Below are positions 33,854-42,589 of a DNA stretch of 64,000 nt, piece after piece (within the stretch, counting starts at the first letter, position 1; every line of letters begins with the position of its first letter). Under the pieces are notes generated by a model. It worked only from the letters and a program-made list of their open reading frames with translations, searched no databases and had not been told where the DNA came from. The position numbers and the translations under genes are program-made. Origin of the DNA: Nocardioides sp. zg-1308 (GTDB taxonomy: Bacteria > Actinomycetota > Actinomycetes > Propionibacteriales > Nocardioidaceae); contig NZ_JABJQY010000004.1 in NCBI RefSeq assembly GCF_013155375.1, forward strand, positions 682,001-746,000. Reading direction: 5' to 3'.

Positions 33854-33860
33854 CGAACAC

Positions 33861-35294
33861 ATGATCGAGACGCTGGCAGCGGCACCCGAGGCAGAGGTCG
33901 AGGACCTCTCGGCCTCCGCGCTGCTGGCACTCGCCCGCGACCGGAAGGCCGCTGAGGACCGCGCGGCAGCGGACGTGCTGGAGGTGGCCGCCCGGTGGGC
34001 GGACCTGCACCCGCCGGAGTCGATCCACACCGCCGCGGTCTTCGCCGACGGTGGCCGTTACGGCCTCGAGCACGAGGAGCCCATCGCCGGCGAGGGCTGT
34101 CCGGCGGTGGCGGAGTTCTGCATCGCCGAGCTCGGCACCGTCCTCGGCATCTCCTCCACGTCGGCGAAGCGGCTCATCGGCCATGCGCTCGAGCTGCGGC
34201 ACCGCCTCCCACGCCTGTGGGCGCAGGTCCAGGCCGGTGCGGTGCCGGCGTGGCGGGCCCGCACGGTCGCGGAAGCCACGATCCACTCGACCGCGTCCCT
34301 CACGGTCGAAGCAGCGCGGTGGGTCGACGCCCAGGTCGCGGCCGTCGCCGGGCGGGTCGGTCCCGCGCAGCTGGACCGGTTGGTCGCGGAGACGATCAAG
34401 CGCCACCACCTCGACGCCCACGACCCCACGAGTGATCCGGAGGACGGCTACCTGTCGGTCGACCCGCGCCACGCCACCCTCCACTCCGAGGACGTGCACT
34501 ACGCCGGCACCATGCGGTTCGAGGCCGAGCTCGACATCGCCGACGCCCTCGACCTGGACCGGGCCCTCGCCCACGGCGCGGGGACGCTGAAGGCACTCGG
34601 CTCGGCAGCACCCTTGGATTCCCGTCGCTCGCAAGCGCTGGGCGACCTGGCCCGGACCCAGACCGCGCTCGACCTCCACGCCCAAGGCTCGACCGCCGCC
34701 AGGAGCGAGGACGGCCTGCCCATCGCCCGGGAAGTCGTCCTGCACGCCCACTTCGACGCCAGCCTCGACGGGCTCGACCGGCTGGACACCGTGTTCGGTC
34801 CCACCGGCCGGATGGAGGAGGGCCAGCGGCTCGTCCTCCTCGAGCAGGTCAAGGACTGGTGCCGCGACTCCCGCACCAAGGTCACCGTCAAGCCGCTCAT
34901 CGACCTGACCGCCGAGCTCACCTCACCCGGCTACGACATCCCCGACCGGATCCGCGAACAGGTGATCCTGCGCGACCGCACCTGCGTGTTCCCGTGGTGC
35001 ACCCGCCCCGCCCGGGGCTGCGACATCGACCACGTCGTCCCGTACGACCACGACGCCGACGCCGAGGGCACTCCCCAGCCGGGGCCGACCGTGCCCTCGA
35101 ACCTCGCACCGGAGTGCCGCTGGCACCACCGACTCAAGACCCACACAGCCTGGCGCTACGCCGTGACCGCGCCGGGTGTCTACGAGTGGACCAGCCCGCA
35201 CGGCCACTGCTACCGACGCGACCACACCGGCACCACCCGCATCCCCGGTCCCGACTCGTCCGACCACGAGCCGGCTCCACCCGAGCGACCATGA
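33861..35294 (+). CDS. 13E12-type (DUF222) HNH endonuclease
   Basis: The 477-residue protein has the long helical DUF222 region (residues about 20-350, with LGTVLGISSTSAKRLIGHALELRHRLPRLW and VQAGAVPAWRARTVAEAT). A C-terminal HNH domain reads ILRDRTCVFPWCTRPARGCDIDHVVPYDH, with NLAPECRWHHRLKTH completing the metal-binding histidines. Members are multi-copy, often repeat-associated genes in actinobacteria (REP13E12 in Mycobacterium) and behave like selfish elements. All HNH catalytic residues are present. The start is apparently leaderless and follows the six-copy repeat. Confidence 0.92.
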   Translation: MIETLAAAPEAEVEDLSASALLALARDRKAAEDRAAADVLEVAARWADLHPPESIHTAAVFADGGRYGLEHEEPIAGEGCPAVAEFCIAELGTVLGISSTSAKRLIGHALELRHRLPRLWAQVQAGAVPAWRARTVAEATIHSTASLTVEAARWVDAQVAAVAGRVGPAQLDRLVAETIKRHHLDAHDPTSDPEDGYLSVDPRHATLHSEDVHYAGTMRFEAELDIADALDLDRALAHGAGTLKALGSAAPLDSRRSQALGDLARTQTALDLHAQGSTAARSEDGLPIAREVVLHAHFDASLDGLDRLDTVFGPTGRMEEGQRLVLLEQVKDWCRDSRTKVTVKPLIDLTAELTSPGYDIPDRIREQVILRDRTCVFPWCTRPARGCDIDHVVPYDHDADAEGTPQPGPTVPSNLAPECRWHHRLKTHTAWRYAVTAPGVYEWTSPHGHCYRRDHTGTTRIPGPDSSDHEPAPPERP

Positions 35295-35306
35295 CCCCGC
35301 CCCACA

Positions 35307-35331
35307 CCCCGCCGACCTGACCACGGCGGGG
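35307..35331 (+). terminator. Hairpin after the HNH gene
   Basis: An 8-bp perfect stem (CCCCGCCG at 35307-35314 with 35324-35331) and a 9-base loop starts 13 bases after the HNH stop codon. It is modest but well placed for termination. Confidence 0.5.
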
Positions 35332-35665
35332 CCACCGGCACGTCCCGGCATCGGACGGCCGTCGCCCTGCTCGCCCAGGCTCCCCTGATGCGAGCCCCAT
35401 CCCGTGCAGCCGCAGACACGATTCGCCTCGGTGCAAACAGGCCAAGCAGTGGCACGTGTACAGACCAGTCACCCCCGCCCCGAAGCACAGCTTCCTCCGC
35501 AGGCCACGTCGCACATCGAGCCCGCCGGCGGTGCGCCAGCCACGTCCTTGGACGCAGGAATGCCGCCCAGCCACCGCCCGGCGGAGCGCCAGGCACACCC
35601 GGCACCGGCCGCACAGAGGAGCGCCCCCACCGGCATGACCCCCGGCGACCCGGGTACGGCTGGGC
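35332..35665. other. Intergenic region without recognisable gene
   Basis: The 334-bp stretch has open frames on both strands, but all are short, lack ribosome sites and read as low-complexity Arg/Pro/Ala sequence. Its base composition is slightly less GC-skewed at third positions than the flanking genes. I see no repeats or RNA genes. It may be the downstream flank inserted with the HNH element. Confidence 0.4.
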
Positions 35666-36181
35666 ATGATCCGACGGGTGGTGTGGCAGGGCCTGGTGGC
35701 CGGCGCGGTGGGCGCCGCGGCGATGACGGCCGGGGAGAAGCTCGAGCAGCGGCTCACCGGGCGGCCGGACTCGTACGTCCCGGCCCGGGTGCTGGCGAGG
35801 GTGACCGGTCTGCCCGAGCAGAGGAAGGATCGGGTCCTCAACCTGACGATGCACTACGGCCAGGCCGCGCTCGTCGGTGCGGTGCGGTCGCTGATGGCGC
35901 AGGCCGGGCTGCGGGGTCCGGTGTCGTCGGCCAAGTTCATGGTCGTGCGGCTCACCACCGACCAGGTCCTGGAGAACCTGACCGGGGTCGGCGCACCTCC
36001 GCAGACCTGGCCGCGCAAGGAGCTGGCCGTGGACCTGCTGCACAAGGCCGTGTACGCCTTCGCCACCGGCGTGGTCGCCGATGCGCTCGCCGCCAAGGAC
36101 GGCCCCGGACCGGGTCTCCGGCACGCACGGCTGCGCCCCGGCCGCCACAGCGACGTGGGACCCCTCCCCCGCCACGAGTGA
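35666..36181 (+). CDS. Membrane-associated protein of unknown function
   Basis: The 171-residue protein starts MIRRVVWQGLVAGAVGAAAMTAGEKLEQ, a hydrophobic N-terminal helix with small residues. A second hydrophobic stretch lies near LVGAVRSLMAQAG and a third at LLHKAVYAFATGVVADALA. The arrangement resembles DUF1440/YagU-like inner-membrane proteins, but I am not sure of the family. The C-terminal 25 residues are Arg/Pro-rich. It stands alone between the HNH element and a small membrane-protein gene. Confidence 0.65.
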   Translation: MIRRVVWQGLVAGAVGAAAMTAGEKLEQRLTGRPDSYVPARVLARVTGLPEQRKDRVLNLTMHYGQAALVGAVRSLMAQAGLRGPVSSAKFMVVRLTTDQVLENLTGVGAPPQTWPRKELAVDLLHKAVYAFATGVVADALAAKDGPGPGLRHARLRPGRHSDVGPLPRHE

Positions 36182-36244
36182 GGCGCCGCCCCCGCGGCAG
36201 TGGTGCACTCGAGGTGACCCGGTCGTCGACACGAGGAGGTCGCC

Positions 36245-36421
36245 GTGGTCGCCACGCTCGTCTTCCTCGTCGCCGCCGTCGGCATCAACGTCTTCACCTA
36301 CGGCGGGGTCGGCTGGATCTACCTCAAGGACACGAACCGGGTCGATCCCCCGCGCCTCGAGCCGCCGGCACCAGCGCCGGCACTTCCCGCCCCCGCCGAG
36401 CCGGCCCGCGCGCTCGGATAG
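36245..36421 (+). CDS. Small single-pass membrane protein
   Basis: A 58-residue protein starts at GTG 36245, five bases after a near-perfect GAGGAGG ribosome site. It has one transmembrane helix (VATLVFLVAAVGINVFTYGG), then WIYLKDTNRVDPPR and a Pro/Ala-rich cytosolic tail. Its TAG stop forms the start of the TAGCGT -10 element of the next gene. I do not recognise it. The ribosome site and hydrophobic profile make it convincing despite its size. Confidence 0.65.
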   Translation: MVATLVFLVAAVGINVFTYGGVGWIYLKDTNRVDPPRLEPPAPAPALPAPAEPARALG

Positions 36422-36431
36422 CGTCGGCCCC

Positions 36432-37655
36432 ATGGTCGACATCGTGATCTGCGAGCCCGTCCGCACGCCCGTGGGCCGCTTCGGCGGCGCGCTCGCCCCG
36501 CTCTCCGCCACGGACCTCGCCGCGCAGACGCTGCGCGAGCTCGTCCGGCGTACGGGCCTGGGCGAGGGCGACGTCGACGACGTGGTCCTCGGCCACTCCT
36601 ACCCCAGCGGCGAGCACCCCGCCATCGGCCGGATCGCCGCCCTCGACGCAGGCCTCGGCACCGGCGTGCCCGGCCTCCAGCTGGACCGCCGCTGCGGCTC
36701 CGGACTCCAGGCCGTGCTCCACGCCGCGGGGCAGGTCGCCAGCGGTGCCGCCACGGTGGTCGTGGCCGGTGGCGTCGAGTCGATGTCCAACGTCGAGCAC
36801 TACGCCCTCGGCCTGCGCACCGGCGTCCGCAGCGGCGGCGTCGAGCTGGTGGACCGCCTCGACCGGGCCCGTGAGACCGCCGGCGGCAGGGACCACCCGG
36901 TCCCCGGCGGGATGCTCGAGACGGCGGAGAACCTGCGCCGCGACTACGGCATCTCCCGTGAGGAGCAGGACGAGCTCGCCGTCCGCTCGCAGCAGCGGGC
37001 CGGCGCGGCCCACGACGCGGGCAGGTTCGACGACGAGCTCGTGCCCGTCACCGTGCCGGGCCGCCGGGGACAGCCCGAGGTGGTGGTCGACCGCGACGAG
37101 CACCCCCGACCGAAGACCACCCTCGAGGAGCTCGCCGCCCTGCGGCCCGTGCGCCAGAAGGTCGACCCCGGGGCGACCGTCACCGCCGGCAACGCCAGCG
37201 GCCAGAACGACGGAGCAGCCATGTGCCTGGTCACCACACGCGAGGAAGCCGACCGCCGCGGCCTGCGCCCCCTCCTCGCGCTGAGGTCGTGGGCCGTCGC
37301 CGGCGTCGGCCCGGAGGTGATGGGCATCGGCCCGGTCCCCGCGACCGCCGCCGCCCTCGAGCGCGCCGGGCTCACCCTCGACGAGATCGACGTGATCGAG
37401 CTCAACGAGGCGTTCGCCGCGCAGGTGCTCGCGTGCCTGCGCGAGTGGAAGGTGGACCCGGGCGACGACCGCCTCAACCCGAACGGGTCCGGCATCTCCC
37501 TCGGCCACCCCGTCGGTGCGACCGGCGCCCGGATCCTCGCCACCCTCGCCCACGAGGTGCGCCGCCGCGAGGCGCGCTGGGGCCTCGAGACCATGTGCAT
37601 CGGCGGCGGCCAGGGTCTCGCAGCGGTCTTCGAGCGCGTCCCGGACCACCAGTGA
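36432..37655 (+). CDS. Thiolase family protein (acetyl-CoA C-acyltransferase)
   Basis: The 407-residue enzyme has the thiolase triad: Cys88 in DRRCGSGLQAVLHAAG, His in NPNGSGISLGHPVGATGARI, and Cys in METMCIGGGQGLA-like LETMCIGGGQG. NEAFAAQVLACLREW is also present. It condenses or cleaves acyl-CoA in fatty-acid or ketone-body metabolism; the exact substrate cannot be read from sequence. The start appears leaderless (TAGCGT at 36419-36424, then 7 bases to ATG). No other beta-oxidation genes are adjacent. Confidence 0.93.
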   Translation: MVDIVICEPVRTPVGRFGGALAPLSATDLAAQTLRELVRRTGLGEGDVDDVVLGHSYPSGEHPAIGRIAALDAGLGTGVPGLQLDRRCGSGLQAVLHAAGQVASGAATVVVAGGVESMSNVEHYALGLRTGVRSGGVELVDRLDRARETAGGRDHPVPGGMLETAENLRRDYGISREEQDELAVRSQQRAGAAHDAGRFDDELVPVTVPGRRGQPEVVVDRDEHPRPKTTLEELAALRPVRQKVDPGATVTAGNASGQNDGAAMCLVTTREEADRRGLRPLLALRSWAVAGVGPEVMGIGPVPATAAALERAGLTLDEIDVIELNEAFAAQVLACLREWKVDPGDDRLNPNGSGISLGHPVGATGARILATLAHEVRRREARWGLETMCIGGGQGLAAVFERVPDHQ

Positions 37656-37731
37656 CGACCCCCATGAGTCGCTGTGCTGCGTCCGCGCCGGACACCCCGG
37701 CTCCGGGTCGTCACCTCCGGACGTCGTCGCG

Positions 37732-38457
37732 ATGAGACCCTCCGACGACGTCGTGCGCGACCTGGCGCCCACCGGGGTCCTGCGCGCCACGATCAACCTC
37801 GGCAACCCGGTGCTCGCCCACGGGACGCACGACGAACCGGGCGGCGTCACGGTCGCCATCGCCCGCGAGCTCGCCGCACGCCTCGACGTGCCGCTGGAGC
37901 TCCTCTGCTTCCACGCCGCGCGCGAGGCGTACGCCGCGATGGCGGGCGGCGAGGCGGACCTCACCTTCCTGGCCGTCGACCCAGCGCGGGAGGCGGAGGT
38001 CCGCTTCAGCCCGTCCTACCTCGCGATCGAGGGCGTCTACGTCACCCAACGTGGCCGAGGCCCCGCCTCGGCCGGCGAGGTCGACCGCACCGGCACCCGC
38101 GTCGGCGTGAAGGAGGGGTCGGCCTACGACCTGTTCCTCACCCGCACCCTCCGCGAGGCCGAGGTGGTGCGCGGCACCGACGGCATCGACGTCTACCTCG
38201 CCGAGCACCTCGACGTCGGCGCGGGCATTCGCCAGCCGGCCGTGGCGTTCGTCGCCCAGCACCCGACGCATCGCGTCCTCGAGCCCGCGTTCATGCAGAT
38301 CCGACAGGCCGTCGGCATCCCGCGGGACCGGACGGACGCGGCCGCCCGGTTCGTCGCCGACACGGTCGGCAACCTGCTGGCGAGCGGGTTCGTGCACGAC
38401 GCCCTGGCCGAGGCCGGGGAGGACCCCGGCCTGGCCGCCGCACCACCCGCACCGTGA
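37732..38457 (+). CDS. Family 3 substrate-binding-like protein without signal peptide
   Basis: The 241-residue protein has an SBP_bac_3-type fold: LAPTGVLRATINLGNPVLA, GVTVAIARELAARLDVPLELLCF, MAGGEADLTFLAVDPAREAEVRFSPSYL and GTRVGVKEGSAYDLFLTRTL. Such proteins usually bind amino acids outside the cell, but this one begins MRPSDDVVRDLAP with no signal peptide or lipobox. It may be a cytosolic ligand-binding protein or enzyme-like derivative. There is no transporter gene beside it. No strong ribosome site is seen, so the start is moderately certain. Confidence 0.75.
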   Translation: MRPSDDVVRDLAPTGVLRATINLGNPVLAHGTHDEPGGVTVAIARELAARLDVPLELLCFHAAREAYAAMAGGEADLTFLAVDPAREAEVRFSPSYLAIEGVYVTQRGRGPASAGEVDRTGTRVGVKEGSAYDLFLTRTLREAEVVRGTDGIDVYLAEHLDVGAGIRQPAVAFVAQHPTHRVLEPAFMQIRQAVGIPRDRTDAAARFVADTVGNLLASGFVHDALAEAGEDPGLAAAPPAP

Positions 38458-38559
38458 GCCGCGCCACCGGGCACGTCGCGACGCACTGGTGCTTGGGTGG
38501 CAATGGCATCATGTGGCTGCCGAAGCACGGCGTTGTGCGCGAAGAGAGCCACCCGACTG

Positions 38560-39264
38560 ATGGAACGAGACACCCTGGAGCCGCTCACGCGGGCCACCCA
38601 GGCGATGGCCAAGCACCGGACGCCCTCCGACGTGCTGCAGGAGATCGTCGAGCAGGCGGCCCGCTGCCTCCCGGAGTTCGAGCACGTCAGCGTCTCCCGC
38701 ATCCGTGAGGACCGCCACCTCGAGACGCTCGCCGTGACGACGGACCTCGCCCGGCAGTTCGACCGCGTGCAGTCCGAGGCGCGCGGCGGGCCGTGCGTCG
38801 AGGCCGGCAAGCTGGACGAGGTCGTGCTCGTCAACGACGCACGCCACGAGCAGCGGTGGCCGGCCTACATCAGGCGAGCCCTTCCCCTGGGCCTGCGCTC
38901 GCAGCTCGGCATCATGCTCTTCAGCGACTCCCGGGGCGCCATCTGCCTCAACCTGCACTCGACCACGACCGAGCAAATCGACGGCGGGTCGGTCGGCGTG
39001 GCCGAGCACTTCGCCGTCCAGGCCGGCGCCGCGCTGGGGCACGTGGAGTCCGCGGACCAGCTGAAGACCGCCATCGGCACCCGCACGGTCATCGGCACGG
39101 CGATCGGGTTGCTGATGGAGCGCCACGGCATCGGCAAGGAGGCGGCGTTCAACTACCTGCTGCGGGACTCGAGCACGAGCAACCGCAAGATCCGCCTGGT
39201 CGCGCAGGAGCTCGTGCAGGACAAGGAGGACGCCGTCGCCCGCGAGCGTGACGACGATCGCTGA
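38560..39264 (+). CDS. GAF and ANTAR domain-containing regulator
   Basis: The 234-residue protein has a GAF domain (about residues 20-160, with RIREDRHLETLAVTTDLARQFD, GGPCVEAGKLDEVVLVNDARHE and GAICLNLHSTTTEQ). An ANTAR domain (about 170-225) includes RTVIGTAIGLLMERHGIGKEAAFNYLLRDS. Like the protein at 5551-6240 it should be an RNA-binding antiterminator controlled by a sensory GAF domain. The ATG at 38560 was chosen because homology begins there; a longer form from 38497 is possible. No paired-hexaloop target was recognised. Confidence 0.87.
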   Translation: MERDTLEPLTRATQAMAKHRTPSDVLQEIVEQAARCLPEFEHVSVSRIREDRHLETLAVTTDLARQFDRVQSEARGGPCVEAGKLDEVVLVNDARHEQRWPAYIRRALPLGLRSQLGIMLFSDSRGAICLNLHSTTTEQIDGGSVGVAEHFAVQAGAALGHVESADQLKTAIGTRTVIGTAIGLLMERHGIGKEAAFNYLLRDSSTSNRKIRLVAQELVQDKEDAVARERDDDR

Positions 39265-39309
39265 GCCGTGGGCTGGGGGTCGGCACGCCCCGACGGGTAG
39301 ATTTCCCCG

Positions 39310-40875
39310 GTGCCCGACACCCGTCCCCGTCGTACGTTCGCCGTCATCAGCCACCCCGACGCCGGCAAGTCCACGTTGACCGAGGCGCTCGCGCTGCACG
39401 CGCGGGTGATCACCGAAGCCGGGGCCGTGCACGGCAAGGGCGACCGGCGCGCCACGGTGTCGGACTGGATGGCGATGGAGAAGGCGCGCGGGATCTCGAT
39501 CACCTCCGCCGCCCTGCAGTTCGTCTACCGCGACCACGTGGTCAACCTCGTCGACACGCCCGGCCACAGCGACTTCTCCGAGGACACCTACCGGGTGCTG
39601 TCCGCGGTCGACTCCGCGGTGATGCTGGTCGACGCGGGCAAGGGGCTCGAGCCGCAGACCCTCAAGCTGTTCAAGGTGTGCGCGCTGCGCGGCATCCCGG
39701 TGATCACCGTGATCAACAAGTGGGACCGCCCCGGGCTCTCGGCCCTCGAGCTGATGGACCTGATCCAGGAGAAGATCAAGCTGCGGCCCACGCCCCTCAC
39801 CTGGCCCGTCGGCGAGGCGGGCGACTTCCGCGGCGTCATCGACCGGCGCACGGGTGAGTTCGTGAAGTACACCCGCACCGCCGGCGGCGCGACCCGTGCG
39901 CCCGAGCGACGGATGGGCCCCGACGAGGTCGAGCCGGACGACGCCGCCACGTGGGCGGCGGCGGTCGAGGAGCACGAGCTGCTCGCCCTCGACGAGGCCG
40001 ACCACGACCAGGAGCGCTTCCTGGCCGGCGAGACGACCCCCGTCATGTTCGCCTCGGCCCTGCAGAACTTCGGTGTCGCCCAGCTGCTCGACCTGCTGCT
40101 CGACCTGGCACCGGACCCGAGCCCGACCGAGGGCGTCGACGGCTCGGTCCGCAAGGTCGAGGACGACTTCAGCGCCTTCGTGTTCAAGGTGCAGTCGGGG
40201 ATGAACAACGCCCACCGCGACCGCCTGGCCTACGCCCGGGTCGTCTCCGGGACGTTCGAGCGCGGCATGGTCGTCACCCACGCCACGACCGGGCGACCCT
40301 TCGCGACGAAGTTCGCCCAGGCGGTCTTCGGCCGCGAGACCACGTCGGTCGAGACCGCGCAGCCGGGCGACATCGTCGGCTTCGTCAACGCGCAGTCGTT
40401 GCGGGTCGGCGACACCGTCTACGTCGGCGACCCCATCGAGTACCCGCCGGTCCCCAGCTTCGCGCCCGAGCACTTCGTGACGGCCAGCGCCGGCGACATC
40501 GGTCGCTACAAGCAGTTCCGTCGCGGCATCGAGCAGCTCGACCAGGAGGGCGTGGTCCAGGTGCTGCGCTCGGACCTGCGCGGCGACCAGAACCCCGTCC
40601 TCGCCGCCGTCGGCCCCATGCAGTTCGAGGTCGTCGAGGACCGGATGACCCACGAGTTCAACTCCCCCATCCGGTTCTCGCGGCTCGACTACCAGGTCGC
40701 CCGGCGCACGGACGCCGCCGGCGCCGCGGCGCTCGCCGGCATCCGCGGCGTCGAGGTCCTCGAGCGCAGCGACGGCACGCGGCTGGCGCTGTTCGTGGAC
40801 CAGTGGCGGGCCATGGTCACCGCGCGCGACAACCCCGACGTGATGCTCGAGGCCCTCCCCGCCGGCGGCAGCTGA
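39310..40875 (+). CDS. prfC: Peptide chain release factor 3
   Basis: The 521-residue translational GTPase begins at GTG 39310. G1 is SHPDAGKSTLTE, G2/G3 regions include RGISITSAALQF and DTPGHSDFSEDTYR, and G4 is INKWDR. Domain II and III features follow (FVFKVQSGMNNAHRDR, GDIVGFVNAQSLRVGDT, VGPMQFEVVEDRM). RF3 recycles RF1/RF2 after peptide release and helps post-peptidyl-transfer quality control. Length is normal. The start looks leaderless: TAGATT at 39298-39303 followed by 6 bases to GTG. Confidence 0.96.
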   Translation: MPDTRPRRTFAVISHPDAGKSTLTEALALHARVITEAGAVHGKGDRRATVSDWMAMEKARGISITSAALQFVYRDHVVNLVDTPGHSDFSEDTYRVLSAVDSAVMLVDAGKGLEPQTLKLFKVCALRGIPVITVINKWDRPGLSALELMDLIQEKIKLRPTPLTWPVGEAGDFRGVIDRRTGEFVKYTRTAGGATRAPERRMGPDEVEPDDAATWAAAVEEHELLALDEADHDQERFLAGETTPVMFASALQNFGVAQLLDLLLDLAPDPSPTEGVDGSVRKVEDDFSAFVFKVQSGMNNAHRDRLAYARVVSGTFERGMVVTHATTGRPFATKFAQAVFGRETTSVETAQPGDIVGFVNAQSLRVGDTVYVGDPIEYPPVPSFAPEHFVTASAGDIGRYKQFRRGIEQLDQEGVVQVLRSDLRGDQNPVLAAVGPMQFEVVEDRMTHEFNSPIRFSRLDYQVARRTDAAGAAALAGIRGVEVLERSDGTRLALFVDQWRAMVTARDNPDVMLEALPAGGS

Positions 40876-40940
40876 CCGGTCCCGACCCCGTCCCGCCCCG
40901 AGGGGTGGTCGGCTCAGGTCCGCGACGTATCGTCGACGGG

Positions 40941-42413
40941 GTGATCGAGGCACAGTCGACGACCCTGGCCACCATCTCGCTGGACGACCAGTTCGCGCGC
41001 GAGCTCCCCGAGCTCGCGATGCCGTGGCAGGGCCTCGAGGCGCCGCAGCCGCGGCTGCTCGTGCTCAACGAGCCGGCGACCGCGGACCTCGGCCTCGACC
41101 CGGCGTGGCTGCGGACCGACGACGGCCTCGGCCTGCTGACCGGCACCCGCGTCCCCGAGAGAGCGACCCCCGTCGCCCAGGCGTACGCCGGCCACCAGTT
41201 CGGCGGCTACTCCCCGCGGCTCGGCGACGGCAGGGCATTGCTGGTCGGGGAGCTGCGAGACCGCTCCGGCCGCGTGCGCGACCTGCACCTCAAGGGCTCG
41301 GGCCGAACGCCGTTCTCCCGTGGCGGCGACGGCCTGGCGGCCGTGGGTCCGATGCTGCGCGAGCACGTCGTCAGCGAGGCCATGCACGCCCTGGGCATCC
41401 CCACCACCCGCTCGCTCGCCGTCGTCGCGACCGGGCGCGAGGTGCACCGCGAGACCGTGCTCCCGGGAGCGGTGCTGGCGCGCGTGGCCAGCAGCCACCT
41501 GCGCGTCGGGACCTTCCAGTACGCCCGCTCCACCGGCGACCTCGACCTCCTGCGCCGCCTCGCCGACCACGCCATCGCTCGCCACCACCCGGTGGCCGCC
41601 GAGGCGGAGCAGCCGCACCTCGCCCTCTTCGAGGCAGTGGTGTCCGCCCAGGCCTCGCTGGTGGCGCAGTGGATGCTGGTCGGCTTCGTGCACGGGGTGA
41701 TGAACACCGACAACACGACCATCTCCGGCGAGACGATCGACTACGGCCCGTGCGCCTTCCTCGACGTCTTCGACCCCGCCACCGTCTTCAGCTCCATCGA
41801 CACCGGCGGGCGCTACGCCTACGGCAACCAGCCGGTCGTCGCCGAGTGGAACCTGGCCCGCTTCGCCGAGACCCTGCTGCCGCTCTTGGCGGACGAGCAG
41901 GACGACGCCGTCGCGATCGCCACCGAGTCGCTGGGCCGTTTCCGCGACCAGTACAGCGCCGCCTGGTCGTCGGGCATGCGCGCCAAGCTCGGCCTGTCCC
42001 CCGACACCGACGACGCGACGGCCTCGCCGCTGGTGACGGACCTCGTCACGCTCATGCAGGACAACCACGTCGACCACACGTCGTTCTTCCGCGGCCTGGG
42101 TGCGGCGGCACGCGGGAACGCCGAGCCGGCCCGCAGCCTCGTGCTCGACCTCGCCGGCTTCGACGCCTGGGCGGAGCGGTGGTCGGCACTGTCGCCCGAC
42201 GCCGAGGCCATGGACCGCGTCAACCCCGTCTACATCCCCCGCAACCACCTCGTCGAGGAGTCGCTGACCGCGGCCACGGCGGGCGACCTCGCACCCCTCG
42301 AGCGCCTGCTCGAGGCGGTGTCCTCGCCCTACGACGAGCGCCCGGGGCTCGAGCAGCACGCCCTGCCCGCCCCCGAGTCCTTCGGCGCCTACACGACCTT
42401 CTGCGGCACCTGA
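40941..42413 (+). CDS. selO: Protein adenylyltransferase SelO (YdiU/UPF0061)
   Basis: The 490-residue pseudokinase-fold AMP transferase has the family signatures YAGHQFGGYSPRLGDGRA, LHLKGSGRTPFSRGGDG, REHVVSEAMHALGIPTTRSL and NTDNTTISGETIDYGPCAFLD. SelO AMPylates proteins involved in redox homeostasis. The third residue from the C-terminus is cysteine (TTFCGT), matching the conserved Cys/Sec position of the family. The GTG start follows TATCGT by 7 bases, again suggesting leaderless expression. Confidence 0.95.
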   Translation: MIEAQSTTLATISLDDQFARELPELAMPWQGLEAPQPRLLVLNEPATADLGLDPAWLRTDDGLGLLTGTRVPERATPVAQAYAGHQFGGYSPRLGDGRALLVGELRDRSGRVRDLHLKGSGRTPFSRGGDGLAAVGPMLREHVVSEAMHALGIPTTRSLAVVATGREVHRETVLPGAVLARVASSHLRVGTFQYARSTGDLDLLRRLADHAIARHHPVAAEAEQPHLALFEAVVSAQASLVAQWMLVGFVHGVMNTDNTTISGETIDYGPCAFLDVFDPATVFSSIDTGGRYAYGNQPVVAEWNLARFAETLLPLLADEQDDAVAIATESLGRFRDQYSAAWSSGMRAKLGLSPDTDDATASPLVTDLVTLMQDNHVDHTSFFRGLGAAARGNAEPARSLVLDLAGFDAWAERWSALSPDAEAMDRVNPVYIPRNHLVEESLTAATAGDLAPLERLLEAVSSPYDERPGLEQHALPAPESFGAYTTFCGT

Positions 42414-42589
42414 GCCCCGCGCGCGCCCGTCACCGGCGGCTGCGCGGTGGTCCTGCTCCACCGGGCTGGGAGGAGGAGATCCAGTGGCACGCATGTCGAT
42501 CACTTCCAGGACGCGGGTCCATCACGCCACTGCTCAACGTCGGCGGAGCAGTACCCCACCGGGGTCGCGGGACACACCCTGCTGACGAG
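42414..42589. other. Intergenic region between selO and the convergent amidohydrolase gene
   Basis: This 176-bp gap has no terminator hairpin that I can see. It contains a very strong AGGAGG ribosome site at 42471-42476 leading into a 33-codon frame, annotated separately. Confidence 0.5.
42484..42585 (+). CDS. Possible 33-residue Arg-rich peptide with strong ribosome site
   Basis: GTG 42484 is placed 7 bases after AGGAGG and opens a short frame: VARMSITSRTRVHHATAQRR, then a Ser/Pro-rich end and a final cysteine before TGA. It resembles short attenuator leader peptides of actinobacteria in size and basic character, but no rightward gene follows for 1.6 kb and I cannot match a known leader motif. 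It may be a relic of a lost operon. Confidence 0.3.
   Translation: MARMSITSRTRVHHATAQRRRSSTPPGSRDTPC

Noticed and set aside
35332..35665. Short frames on both strands after the HNH gene
   Set aside because: There are no ribosome sites, no recognisable domain and low-complexity translation; treated as intergenic.
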